This document shows, one piece after another, positions 7,184 through 15,088 of a stretch of DNA of 64,000 nucleotides; the stretch's first letter is position 1, and every line of letters starts with the position of its first letter. Where the stretch lies: positions 372,001 to 436,000 of the forward strand of contig CAVWOU010000010.1 of assembly GCA_963756745.1 (NCBI GenBank), written 5' to 3'. The position numbers and the translations under genes were made by a program. The stretch is from DASPWW01 sp963756745 (lineage in GTDB: Bacteria; Actinomycetota; Thermoleophilia; Solirubrobacterales; 70-9). The notes beneath the pieces were generated by a model. It did not search any database and was not told the origin of the DNA. It saw nothing but the letters and a program-made list of their open reading frames with translations.

Positions 7184-8281
7184 TCACGGGATGCTCGTCG
7201 TCTCCTCGCAGCTCAGATGGCCCTGGTCCTTGTCGCCCCCGCCGCCACCCTTGCACATGTCCCGCCCTGGCCCCGCCCTGAAGCGATCCGGGCCGGCGCC
7301 ACCGCGGATCTTGTCCGGGCCACCGCCGTAACCGCCGTCCTCGTGGTCGCCCCACATCATGTCTCCCTCGTGACCCCCCTGCATGTTGTCGCGGCCGCCC
7401 GCCCCGCTCACCCTGCCCCCTGCGGAGCTGTCGCCGATCATCTTGTCACGCGCCTTGCCGCCGCCGACCTCGTCATTGGCGGCGCCGGATGCATCACCCG
7501 AGTCGGACAGGTTGTCGCCGATCGCGTAGTCCTTGTCGTCGTCGCCGATCACGGTGTCCGGCGCCGCCCCGGACGCGATGCCGCCGCCGAGGGCATGGCT
7601 GTCGCCGATCATCAGGTCCTGGCCGTACTCGCCTCGCATGTAGTCGCGACCCCCGCCCGTGGTGTTGAGCTGGGCACGCGCGTCGCCGACGATCTCGTCT
7701 TTGTCGCCGCCGCCGTGGACCTCGTCCGCGCCGGTCCCGGTCGCGTTCAGCGCCGAGCTCGCGTCGCCGATGACAAGGTCGCCGTTCCCGCCCCCATGCG
7801 CATCGTCACGCCCGCTGCCCGCTGCGTCGGAGACCTCGGACACGACATCGCCGACGATCAGGTCGTGGCCCCCGCCGCCGCGCAGGAAGTCGTCTCCGGT
7901 GCCAGTCTGCGTCGTGTCGCGGAAGTCCCCGATCAGCTCGTCGTCGCCCTTGCTGCCGAGAATTCGGTCGTTGCCGCCGCCTCCCGCGACGAGGTCCTTC
8001 CCCACGCCGGTGCAGATCCGGTCGTTGCCGCCCGCCCCGTCAACGGTGTCGTTGCCCCCGTAGGTATTGATCACGTCGTTGCCCGCGGTCCCGACGATGT
8101 CGTCTTTTCTCTTGTCGTTGCCGAGGATCGTCGTGCGCTCGCCGAAGCATCGCCGGCCCCCGCCCTCGGCCGCCGGCGTCACCAGGGCGATTCCAAGAAG
8201 CGCGATCGATACCGCGACCAGCCCGCGCAGCCGGCAGTGCGCGAGATGGGCCCCTGGAGAAACTGAGGTCCCCGCTGCCAT
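7184..8281 (-). CDS. Secreted RTX-type calcium-binding repeat protein
   Basis: 365 residues. An N-terminal hydrophobic segment (LVAVSIALLGIALVTPAAEG) acts as signal peptide. The mature part is almost wholly Gly/Asp-rich nonapeptide-like repeats (GNDVINTYGGNDTVDG, GDDELIGD, GHDLIVGD and similar), typical of hemolysin-type Ca2+-binding beta rolls. A variant repeat ending (V/I)(I/V)GD recurs about every 30 residues in the middle. The C-terminus (FRAGPGRDMCKGGGGGDKDQ then CEE) matches the Cys-bearing end of actinobacterial RTX proteins. No catalytic domain is present, so a structural or adhesive surface role is likely. It lies between att-like copies 3 and 4. Confidence 0.85.
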   Translation of the reverse strand: MAAGTSVSPGAHLAHCRLRGLVAVSIALLGIALVTPAAEGGGRRCFGERTTILGNDKRKDDIVGTAGNDVINTYGGNDTVDGAGGNDRICTGVGKDLVAGGGGNDRILGSKGDDELIGDFRDTTQTGTGDDFLRGGGGHDLIVGDVVSEVSDAAGSGRDDAHGGGNGDLVIGDASSALNATGTGADEVHGGGDKDEIVGDARAQLNTTGGGRDYMRGEYGQDLMIGDSHALGGGIASGAAPDTVIGDDDKDYAIGDNLSDSGDASGAANDEVGGGKARDKMIGDSSAGGRVSGAGGRDNMQGGHEGDMMWGDHEDGGYGGGPDKIRGGAGPDRFRAGPGRDMCKGGGGGDKDQGHLSCEETTSIP

Positions 8282-8413
8282 GAAAGCGGGGAAGCTTAGT
8301 AGTCCGCGAGGATGGTCCGCTGCGAACGCCTAAGTGAAGCTCGACCTCGTGCCCTCAGCCGCTCCTCGCCTGGGCGACCCCCGGCCTCTGTGCCGGGGCC
8401 GGCCGCGGTCGGC

Positions 8414-8432
8414 AGCTAACGCGTAGCTAACG
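8414..8432 (+). repeat. AGCTAACG direct repeat, 11-base period
   Basis: AGCTAACG at 8414 and again at 8425, one helical turn apart, about 110 bases before att-like copy 4. The word differs from the CGTACCCA series at the other end but the spacing is the same. Confidence 0.35.
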
Positions 8433-8539
8433 AACGACGCCGGACGGGCCGATACGCGACGGTACGGAGCGGACGTAGAACCGCTCTAGAAAGCCCGTTC
8501 CCGCACAGGACGATACGGGCCGGACGCCGCGCCCCTGAG

Positions 8540-8578
8540 ATGATGACCGAGGACGCGAAGTTCGCGCTGGGTTTCTGA
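8540..8578 (+). repeat. att-like repeat copy 4
   Basis: Encodes MMTEDAKFALGF followed by TGA. It differs from copy 1 at one position only (GGG/GGT), so the outermost pair is the best matched of the four. This fits attL/attR of one primary insertion of about 6.4 kb, with copies 2 and 3 from nested or tandem elements. Confidence 0.75.
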
Positions 8579-8699
8579 ACCCCCTCGGCAAGCGGTTTCC
8601 ACCGAGCTGTTGCGGCGCACGACCCCGCGTCCAGTCGTTTGCACGGCCGCGCGGCTAGGGTGAGAACTGCGCGGAGACCGCAACCGATAGGAGGTGTAC

Positions 8700-8999
8700 A
8701 TGCATGCTCGTATGACGCGCTACGAGGGCGCTGCGCCCCACGCCATAGAGGCCAAGAAGGGAGTCTTGCCGACCGAGTTCGGTCAGACCGAGGGGATGAA
8801 GGGCGTCGTTTTCCTCGTCGACCGGCAGGGCGGAACGGTCGTCGTCATCTCCCTGTGGCAGGACGAGGAGGCGATGCGGGGGAGCGAGGATGAGGCGACG
8901 CGTGTCCGCGAGGAAGTCACGAGCCCTGGCGAGACGGCGTCGGTAGAACGTTACGAAGTAGCACTACTGAGCGTCGAACAGGCAGGCCAGGTCAGCTGA
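8700..8999 (+). CDS. Small ABM-fold protein
   Basis: 99 residues beginning MHARMTRYEG. The ATG at 8700 is five bases after a perfect AGGAGG (8689-8694), so it is preferred over the in-frame GTG at 8694. Strand-helix-strand order and the central VVVISLWQDEEAMRGSE match the ABM/ferredoxin-like fold, in which a strand carrying W is followed by an E/A-rich helix. Third member of the local set of small ABM proteins and the only one outside the outer att-like copies. Function unknown. Confidence 0.65.
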   Translation: MHARMTRYEGAAPHAIEAKKGVLPTEFGQTEGMKGVVFLVDRQGGTVVVISLWQDEEAMRGSEDEATRVREEVTSPGETASVERYEVALLSVEQAGQVS

Positions 9000-9022
9000 G
9001 CCGCCGCTGGATGGCCGGCTAG

Positions 9023-9544
9023 TCAGGGATTGCAGCTTCGTAGAGTGTCGCTCCCGGCGCCGCCCTTGCAGCGGTCGCGGCCCTTGCCGCCGGCCAACAG
9101 GTCGTTGTCCCGGCCGCCCTTCAGGTTGTCGGGGCCACGGTTCCCCTTCAGGGTGTCGCCCCCGAGCTGGCCTTTGGCCGTGTCGCTACCGCCCTCGCCC
9201 TTGGCGAAGTCGTTGTCGCCTCCGGCCCGGATCAGATCGTTGCCGTCGCCGGCGCAGATCAGGTCCTTGCCGTCACCGGCGTTGACCTGATCGTCGCCAC
9301 CGCGAGCCAGGATCACGTCCTTGCCGTCGGTTCCGGTGAGGGCCTCACTGGCGTCGGTCCCCTCGATCGTGGCCGCCTTCTTCTTGCACGTCGCCGCCTC
9401 GTCGGTCGAGCAGTCGTCGACGACCACGATCTCGGTCGGCGGGAGCGTCTGCCGCCGCAGCGAGCGCAGGGTGTCCGCCAGCGTCTCGGCCTCGTTGTAG
9501 GCCGGGACGACAGCTGTCAGTCGATCCTCGAGGTCCCTTGTCAC
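9023..9544 (-). CDS. Chimeric ORF: GT2 N-terminus joined to RTX repeat protein
   Basis: Residues 1-49 are the start of a family-2 glycosyltransferase (LTAVVPAYNEAETLADTL, then PPTEIVVVDDCSTDE, the first nucleotide-binding motif). At about residue 50 the sequence changes abruptly to CKKKAATIEGTDASEALTGT followed by RTX Ca2+-binding repeats (GGDDQVNAGDGKDLICAG, GPDNLKGGRDNDLLAGG) ending CNP. CKKKAATIEGT looks like the mature N-terminus of a secreted RTX protein, so the GT2 piece replaces the expected signal peptide. The frame is open across the join (near 9395-9405). Either a deletion fused two genes or the assembly is chimeric here. As written, the RTX part would stay in the cytoplasm. Confidence 0.65.
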   Translation of the reverse strand: MTRDLEDRLTAVVPAYNEAETLADTLRSLRRQTLPPTEIVVVDDCSTDEAATCKKKAATIEGTDASEALTGTDGKDVILARGGDDQVNAGDGKDLICAGDGNDLIRAGGDNDFAKGEGGSDTAKGQLGGDTLKGNRGPDNLKGGRDNDLLAGGKGRDRCKGGAGSDTLRSCNP

Positions 9545-9697
9545 TGGCCTTTGACGGCGTTTCGCGCCGTGGGCCCACGTCCCTGCGCACCTGTAGGCAC
9601 GAATGGAAACTGTCAGGAGTTCTAGCCGGACGTAGCGAACTGGCGGAGGTCACACGCCGGCACGGCCTGACGCCGGCGCCACCCGCCAGCTGACGCG

Positions 9698-9985
9698 CTA
9701 CGCCGCGCTCGGCGGCGGCGATCCGCCGCCGCCTGAGTCCGGGCCGTGCCGCTCCTCGCCGAGCTCGCGCTCGAACTCGTGGTCGAGCTGGATTGCGCGG
9801 ATCGCGTGCTCGTCGGGGAGTTTCTCGAGCACCTCGTGGATGACCCGCAGCACGTCGGACTGCTCGTGCCCGAAGTCGTCGCGCAGCGAGTGCAGCGCGG
9901 TGTAGGTGAGCTTGAGCTGCGCCGGAGTCAGCTCGAGGTGGTAGTGGAACTGGGTCGCAGGACCCTGTTGGTCTTCGTCGCTCAC
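9698..9985 (-). CDS. Hypothetical small protein
   Basis: About 95 residues, mostly helical: HYHLELTPAQLKLTYTALHS, then LRDDFGHEQSDVLRVIHEVLEKLPDE and a charged helix, ending in a G/S/P-rich tail. A GTG at 9985 sits five bases after AAGGA; an in-frame ATG lies at 9991. No Cys, no membrane segment. It runs divergently from the subtilisin gene, about 100 bases away. No family assigned. Confidence 0.6.
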   Translation of the reverse strand: MSDEDQQGPATQFHYHLELTPAQLKLTYTALHSLRDDFGHEQSDVLRVIHEVLEKLPDEHAIRAIQLDHEFERELGEERHGPDSGGGGSPPPSAA

Positions 9986-10084
9986 GCCCATCCTTTCGCG
10001 ACGGTGTTTGCGCCGCTCATGGTACGGCGGAAGGCGGCTGCGACCGCGCTGCCCGCCGGTCGTTTCGCTCCGTAGGCTTGTCGG

Positions 10085-11452
10085 GTGTCAAGGACCAGGC
10101 GCCGAGCGCGCTGGATCGCGCTTGCGGGACTGGCCGCCCTGGTCGCGGCGCTTTGCGCGATCCCGGCCTCGAGCATCGCCGACTCGTCGCTCTCGCTCGG
10201 GCGGGAGCCCGATCGCCCACGACCCACCGGGCGCGCGATCGTGCTCCTCGATCGACCCGGGGAGCGGATCGGGCCCGTGCTGAATAGATCCGGGCTGCGT
10301 CCCGAGGTGGCGATCCCGCAGGTCGGGGTGGCCGCCGTGGAGCCGGCCGGCGACCGTGGGGTGGCCTCCGTGCGGCGCGAGCTTCGCGGGGACCCCGCCG
10401 TCGCTCGCGTCGAACCCGAATACCGCCGCACGCCGCGGCTGGTCCCCGATGACCCCGCGTTCTCGGCCCCAGACGCCTTCGCCCCGTCGGGAGACACCTA
10501 CCAGTGGCATCTGCGCGACGAGCGCTTTCCGAGGGCCTGGAATCGCTCCACTGGCGAAGGCGCGAGGCTCGCGGTGATCGACTCGGGGGTCGACGGCGGC
10601 AACCCCGACCTCGGCAACCGGATCGTCGCCGCCGTGGACCAGGATGGCCGGGTCGACAGCGGGCCCGCCACGGTCGACGAGGACGGCCACGGCACGCACG
10701 TCGCGGGGCTTGCGTGCGCGACGGGTGACAACGGCTACGGCGGAGCTTCGAGCGGGTTCGGCTGCGAGCTGGTCGTCGAGAAGACGGATCTCAGCGACGC
10801 CTCGATCGTCAACTCGATCATCGACGCGGCGCGGCGAGGCGCCGACGTGATCAACATGAGCTTCGGCGGGCCGGGCGCCTCGGAGGCGATCGAGGACGCG
10901 GTCAGGTTTGCGTGGGAGCGCGACGTCGTGATGGTCGCGGCGGCGAGCAACGAGAACACGATCCACCAGGGGCTTCCGGCTCGCGCGCTGCAGCCGAAGG
11001 GGACGGGTCCAATGATCCACCGCGGAAAGGGGCTCGTGGTGACGGCGGCCGAGTACGGCGGCTCCCGCGCCTGGTTCAGACCCGGAAAGGGAAAGGGCGT
11101 ATCGCTCGCCGCCTACGGCGCGGCGTCAGCGAGCCCGGCGAACCCGGGGCTGTTCTCGAACTTCCCCTCGAACCTGACACTGCTGGACACCGGGATCCCG
11201 CCGCGCGTGCCTCCGTGTCACTGCCGCACGAGCTTCGAGGGTGACATCCGATTCGCCTACATCGAGGGGACGAGCATGGCGGCGCCCCAGGTGGCGGGCG
11301 CCGCGGCGTTGATCCGCGCCCGCCGGCCCGGCATCGACGCAAAGCGCGTGATCGAGATCCTCAAGCAGAAGGCCGCGGGGAACGGGTTCCGGCGAGGCCT
11401 CGGGTGGGGGATTCTCGACGCCGGCGCGGCTACCCGCGTTGCACTGAAATAA
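10085..11452 (+). CDS. Secreted S8 (subtilisin-like) serine protease
   Basis: 455 residues from a GTG start. A signal peptide (WIALAGLAALVAALCAIPAS) is followed by an inhibitor-I9-like propeptide (residues about 45-115). The catalytic domain carries the Asp in LAVIDSGVDGGNPDL, the His in DEDGHGTHVAGLACA, the oxyanion Asn in AAASNEN, and the Ser in EGTSMAAPQVAGAAALI. All of the triad is present and the frame is intact. The C-terminus ends just after the catalytic domain, so there is no extra anchor and the enzyme is probably released. A strong hairpin terminator follows. Confidence 0.92.
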   Translation: MSRTRRRARWIALAGLAALVAALCAIPASSIADSSLSLGREPDRPRPTGRAIVLLDRPGERIGPVLNRSGLRPEVAIPQVGVAAVEPAGDRGVASVRRELRGDPAVARVEPEYRRTPRLVPDDPAFSAPDAFAPSGDTYQWHLRDERFPRAWNRSTGEGARLAVIDSGVDGGNPDLGNRIVAAVDQDGRVDSGPATVDEDGHGTHVAGLACATGDNGYGGASSGFGCELVVEKTDLSDASIVNSIIDAARRGADVINMSFGGPGASEAIEDAVRFAWERDVVMVAAASNENTIHQGLPARALQPKGTGPMIHRGKGLVVTAAEYGGSRAWFRPGKGKGVSLAAYGAASASPANPGLFSNFPSNLTLLDTGIPPRVPPCHCRTSFEGDIRFAYIEGTSMAAPQVAGAAALIRARRPGIDAKRVIEILKQKAAGNGFRRGLGWGILDAGAATRVALK

Positions 11453-11455
11453 GGC

Positions 11456-11504
11456 GCCAAGTTCGCAAGCGAACTTGGCGGTGGTTTTGGGTTCGCAAGC
11501 GAAC
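11456..11504. terminator. Double-hairpin terminator between subtilisin and WS/DGAT genes
   Basis: GCCAAGTTCG, loop CAAG, CGAACTTGGC is a perfect 10-bp stem starting four bases after the TAA of the protease gene, followed by GGTGGTTTTGG. A second GTTCG-CAAG-CGAAC hairpin lies at 11491-11504. Both flanking genes converge here, so it can serve both strands. Confidence 0.8.
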
Positions 11505-11516
11505 TTTGCCGGCCGG

Positions 11517-12947
11517 CTACGTCCGTGCCGCCGTGGCGGCCCGCTCGCCGCTCGCCTTGTCGGCCTCGCGGAGAAGCTCGGCGATCGCGCTCTCGATCCC
11601 CTCGGCGATCACGCCGACGTCGTCCATCGCGTCGTAGTCGGCGAGCAGCCCAAAGTCGATGCCGCCGTTGTAGCTCATGATCGCGACCGCGAGTGCGTGG
11701 TGCTCGGGAAGGAATGCGACGGGGAACACGTCCTCGAGCTCGCGCCCGAGCACGTAGAGCGGAATCTGGGGGCCCGGGACATTGGTGACGATCAGGTTGA
11801 AGAGGCGGGTGGAGAAGTTGAGCCGCGATGCTTGCGCGAGCAGCGTGGGCGGGGCGAAGTCGTTGAACCGAGCGATCACCTCCGCGCCCAGCGCCTGCTT
11901 GCCTGACTTGACGCCGTCCATCGCCTGGCGAACCGTCTCGAGGCGGCGGACGGGATCCTCGATGTAGACCGGAAGCGGACCGCGAACGGCGGCGATGCGA
12001 TTGCCGAGGTGACCGTGCTCGTCCTCGGCCCGGATGCTGACCGGGACGAGTGCTCTCAGCTCCAGTCCCTGCGTTCTGACTCCACGCGAGTGAAGCCAGC
12101 GGCGAAGCGCGCCGGCGACGACGGCGAGCACGACGTCGTTGACGGTACCCCCGAAGACGTTCTTGATCCGCTTCAGATCGCCGAGCTCGGCCCGAACCCA
12201 GGTGAAGCGGCGATGGGAGCCGATCTGTGTGTTCAGCGGGACGTCGGGCGCCGGGTTCGCGAGCGCCCAGCCGACCTCACTCAGGGCCTCGACCGACTCG
12301 GCCACCTGGTCGATCGCGGGCCGCGGATGCTGGATCGCGTTCTCGAGCCTGCGCGCCAGCTTGAGCGGCGTCGTCGCGATCTCCCCGATGCCGCGCGCGA
12401 CGAGGTCGGCCTGGGAAGGCTCGGGCTCCGGCACCCACTCGTGGTCGGGCTCGGCGGGCTCGGGCACCGGCGTGACGTCGAACAGCACGGTCGCGAGGTC
12501 GATCCCCGCGACGCCGTCGACAAGGGCGTGGTGTGTCTTCGTGAGCAGGGCGAAGCGCCTTCGCTCCAGACCCTGGACGAGCCACATCTCCCAAAGCGGC
12601 TTCGAGCGGTCGAGCTGCTGCGAGAACAGGCGCCCAGTGAGGCGCTTGAGCTGGTCCTCGGAGCCGGGCTGGGGGAGCGCCGAGTGGCGGACGTGATATT
12701 CGAGGTTGAAGCTCGGATCGTCGACCCAGAAAGGCCTCCCCATCTGGATCGGCGGGAAAGCGAGCTTCTGCCGGAAGCGCGGGACGAGATGGAGGCGCGA
12801 GCGAATTTGCGCGAGCAGGTCCTCGTAGCTGGGCGGCGGCCCCTCGAAGATCAGCACCGCCCCGACGTGCATGTGGCTGGCAGAGCCCTCCTGCGTCAGG
12901 AAGGACGCGTCGATGGAGGTGAGGCGATCGAGGTGCCCTTGAGCCAT
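11517..12947 (-). CDS. Wax ester synthase / diacylglycerol acyltransferase (WS/DGAT)
   Basis: 476 residues from ATG at 12947 (MAQGHLDRLTSIDASFL). The WS/DGAT active-site motif HHxxxDG appears as THHALVDGVAG near residue 135. The family blocks PLWEMWLVQGL upstream and the C-terminal NVPGPQIPLYVLG and YNGGIDFGLLADYD are all present. The enzyme esterifies acyl-CoA to diacylglycerol or fatty alcohol, making storage lipid. The open frame continues upstream to 13481, but that part is antisense to the M28 peptidase gene and is not part of this protein. Length and motifs are typical, with no lesions. Confidence 0.92.
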   Translation of the reverse strand: MAQGHLDRLTSIDASFLTQEGSASHMHVGAVLIFEGPPPSYEDLLAQIRSRLHLVPRFRQKLAFPPIQMGRPFWVDDPSFNLEYHVRHSALPQPGSEDQLKRLTGRLFSQQLDRSKPLWEMWLVQGLERRRFALLTKTHHALVDGVAGIDLATVLFDVTPVPEPAEPDHEWVPEPEPSQADLVARGIGEIATTPLKLARRLENAIQHPRPAIDQVAESVEALSEVGWALANPAPDVPLNTQIGSHRRFTWVRAELGDLKRIKNVFGGTVNDVVLAVVAGALRRWLHSRGVRTQGLELRALVPVSIRAEDEHGHLGNRIAAVRGPLPVYIEDPVRRLETVRQAMDGVKSGKQALGAEVIARFNDFAPPTLLAQASRLNFSTRLFNLIVTNVPGPQIPLYVLGRELEDVFPVAFLPEHHALAVAIMSYNGGIDFGLLADYDAMDDVGVIAEGIESAIAELLREADKASGERAATAART

Positions 12948-12969
12948 CGATGAGACCCTACCGCGCGGA

Positions 12970-13915
12970 TTGTCGATACGAGGGAAATCGCTGGCGGCAC
13001 TCGCACTCGTGCCCGTCGTGGCGCTCGCCGCACTCGGCTGCGGCGAGAAGGAGGAGCCGCCCGCGCCGGCGGATCCGGCGGCGGCCGAGCGCGCCGCGGG
13101 CTTCGACGAGCGGAGGGCGTTCGCGGACCTCGAGGCCCAGGTCAGGATCGGCCCGCGCCCCGCGGGCTCCGCGGCGAACCGCCGCCTGACCGGAATGCTC
13201 GCGGCGCGCCTGCGTGAGGCCGGCGTGAATGGCGTCCGCGTGCAGCGGCCGCACCGCAACGTCGTCGGCGCGATCCCGGGGCGAGAGCCGGGCGCGATCG
13301 TGATCGGGGCCCACCACGACACCAAGGACGGCATCCCGGGTTTCGTGGGGGCGAACGACGGCGCATCGGGGGTCGCGGTCGTGCTCGAGCTAGCGCGCGC
13401 CCTGCCGGCGCGCCTCGACGGCCCCTCGATCCACATCGCTCTGTTCGACGCCGAGGAGGCGCGTGGGGACCGGCCGTTCACGGAGGACGGGACGCGGGGG
13501 AGCGGCCAGTACGTGCGCTACGCGGGCGCCGGGGGGCGGCAGGGCGCGCCCCCGCTCGACGACGTCCGAGCACATGGTGCTGTTCGATTTCGTCGGCGAC
13601 TGCGATCTCGCGATCCCCCGGGAGTCGAACTCCGACGAGGCGCTCTACGAGCGCTTCCACGACGCGGCGCTCGAGCTCGACCCGGAAGGGGGAGGGGCGC
13701 CGTTCGTCGGCGAGACCGACCCGGTCCTCGACGACCACATCCCGTTCGCCTAAGCCGGGGTGCCGGCGGTCGACCTGATCGACTTCACGTTCGGGCCCGG
13801 CCCGTCCCCCGGTGAGTGGTTCCACACGACCGAGGACGACCTCGACAAGGTGTGTCCCGAGAGCCTCGCCGCGGTCGGCCGGCCGGCCCTGATCGCGCTG
13901 GAGGAGCTGCGCTAG
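12970..13915 (+). pseudogene. M28-family zinc peptidase lipoprotein (frameshift plus stop)
   Basis: Starts at TTG 12970 with a lipoprotein signal (LAALALVPVVALAALGC, lipobox at residue 24). Zinc-peptidase motifs follow: GAHHDTKD, GANDGASGVAV and FDAEEA, as in M28 aminopeptidases and glutaminyl cyclases. After a 1-base shift near 13560 the protein continues as MVLFDFVGDCDL .. FVGETDPVLDDHIPF. An in-frame TAA at 13751 (where CAA would give PFAQAGVPAVDLID) interrupts it before WFHTTEDDLDKVCPESL and the natural TAG. The last four bases CTAG are shared with the stop of the convergent GH3 gene, which supports this end point. One shift plus one nonsense codon make a true pseudogene plausible. Confidence 0.78.
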
Positions 13916-15048
13916 AGCGAGTCCTTCAGGCGCCCGATCCGAACGAGCGACCGCTCGAGGGCGGCACGATCGAGCTCCCCCTTCCTCAGCGCCTCTCGCA
14001 GCGCTGCCTCTGCGGGGGCGGCGTCCTCGGTCCCCGCGTACAGAAGGACGTCGATCCCGGCGCCGGCCGCCGCGACCGCCGCGTCCCGCTCGGACGCCGC
14101 GGCCTGGACGGCGCCCGCACCGAGGTCGTCGCTGATCACCACGCCATCGAAACCGAGCTCGCCCCGCAGCAGCTCGCCGACGATCGCCTCCGACAGCGTT
14201 GCCGGGTTGTCGCGATCCAGCGCCGTGTAGATGGCGTGCCCGACCATGACCATCGGGATCTTGCGCGCGATCGCCTCCCGGAACGGGGCGAGGTCGACGT
14301 CGAGGTTGCCTCGCGGCGCGTCGATTTCGCTCGGGCCGAAGTCGGTGTTCGCGACCGCCCGGCCGAGGCCAGGGAAGTGCTTGACCGCCGGGATCACTCC
14401 CGCTCTGGAGAGGCCCTCGGCGAACGCGACTCCGTTCGCCGCCACAACCTTGGGATCGGTCCCGAACGTGCGCGCGGCGACGAACGACAACGAGGACGAG
14501 GGGACGTCGAGCACGGGGGCGAGATCGACGTTGATCCCGATCCGGGCCAGGTAGCGGCCCGTTTCGCGCCCTGCCCGCCGCGCCGCGGCCTCATCGCCCG
14601 GTGCCGAGAGCTCCGGCGGCGAGCGGTCGGGCGGTCCGTCGGGCAGCCGTTTGACCTCGCCGCCCTCCTGGTCGATCGACACCAGCAATTCGGGCAGGCC
14701 ACCGTCGCGGGCGGCCTCCTGGAGCCGCGAGATCTGATCGCGCAGCTCGCCGGGGGGCTGGTCCGGCGGCGGGAACAGGATCACCCCTCCGATCTCACCA
14801 TCGCGCGCCGCCCGGATCAGACCGCGTGTCGCGGTTCCCTCCATGCGGACCATGAGCTTCTGGCCGATCAGCGTGCGCTCGGGCACGGCGTCGAGCGCTC
14901 GACGCTCGAACGCGGCGGAATTCGGGCCGACCTCGCCGTCGGCGAGCGCGGCGTCCAGGCTCACGCAGATCGCGACGGCGACCGCAGCGAGGATCGTGGC
15001 GGCGACCGCCCGCCGCCTCCGAAAGACCCGCTGATCGCGTCCTCTCAC
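13912..15048 (-). CDS. Glycoside hydrolase family 3 (NagZ/beta-N-acetylhexosaminidase-like)
   Basis: A GH3 N-terminal TIM-barrel protein. Motifs are VSIDQEGGEVKRL, NVDLAPVLDV, AVKHFPGLG and GFDGVVISDDLGAGA, whose SDD aspartate is the catalytic nucleophile. The N-terminus from GTG 15048 is R-rich followed by a hydrophobic segment (AVAATILAAVAVAICVSL), a signal peptide or anchor, so it acts outside the membrane, likely on peptidoglycan or glycan amino sugars. An earlier start at 15111 would overlap the divergent ispH start and is disfavoured. About 378 residues, a single-domain form without the C-terminal GH3 domain. Confidence 0.88.
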   Translation of the reverse strand: MRGRDQRVFRRRRAVAATILAAVAVAICVSLDAALADGEVGPNSAAFERRALDAVPERTLIGQKLMVRMEGTATRGLIRAARDGEIGGVILFPPPDQPPGELRDQISRLQEAARDGGLPELLVSIDQEGGEVKRLPDGPPDRSPPELSAPGDEAAARRAGRETGRYLARIGINVDLAPVLDVPSSSLSFVAARTFGTDPKVVAANGVAFAEGLSRAGVIPAVKHFPGLGRAVANTDFGPSEIDAPRGNLDVDLAPFREAIARKIPMVMVGHAIYTALDRDNPATLSEAIVGELLRGELGFDGVVISDDLGAGAVQAAASERDAAVAAAGAGIDVLLYAGTEDAAPAEAALREALRKGELDRAALERSLVRIGRLKDSL

Positions 15049-15088
15049 GGCTGCGGGCGCAGGGTACTGGCGGCTACCCTTACCGGTG

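Larger units (their letters stand above)
8282..8699. other. Intergenic stretch containing att-like copy 4
   Basis: No gene in 418 bases. It holds direct repeats at 8414-8432, GGGCCGATACG and GATACGGGCCGG words (8455-8523), att-like copy 4 (8540-8578), and the promoter region of the ABM gene that follows. Confidence 0.5.

Noticed and set aside
7184..8281. Regularly spaced repeats resembling a CRISPR array
   Set aside because: The periodicity comes from codons of Gly/Asp-rich RTX repeats; units are imperfect, short and in frame, with no constant repeat or unique spacers. No cas genes are present.
2175..8578. Insertion sequence or transposon bounded by the four repeats
   Set aside because: The repeats are direct, 39 bases and coding-derived, without terminal inverted repeats, target duplications or a transposase. 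Site-specific integration fits better.
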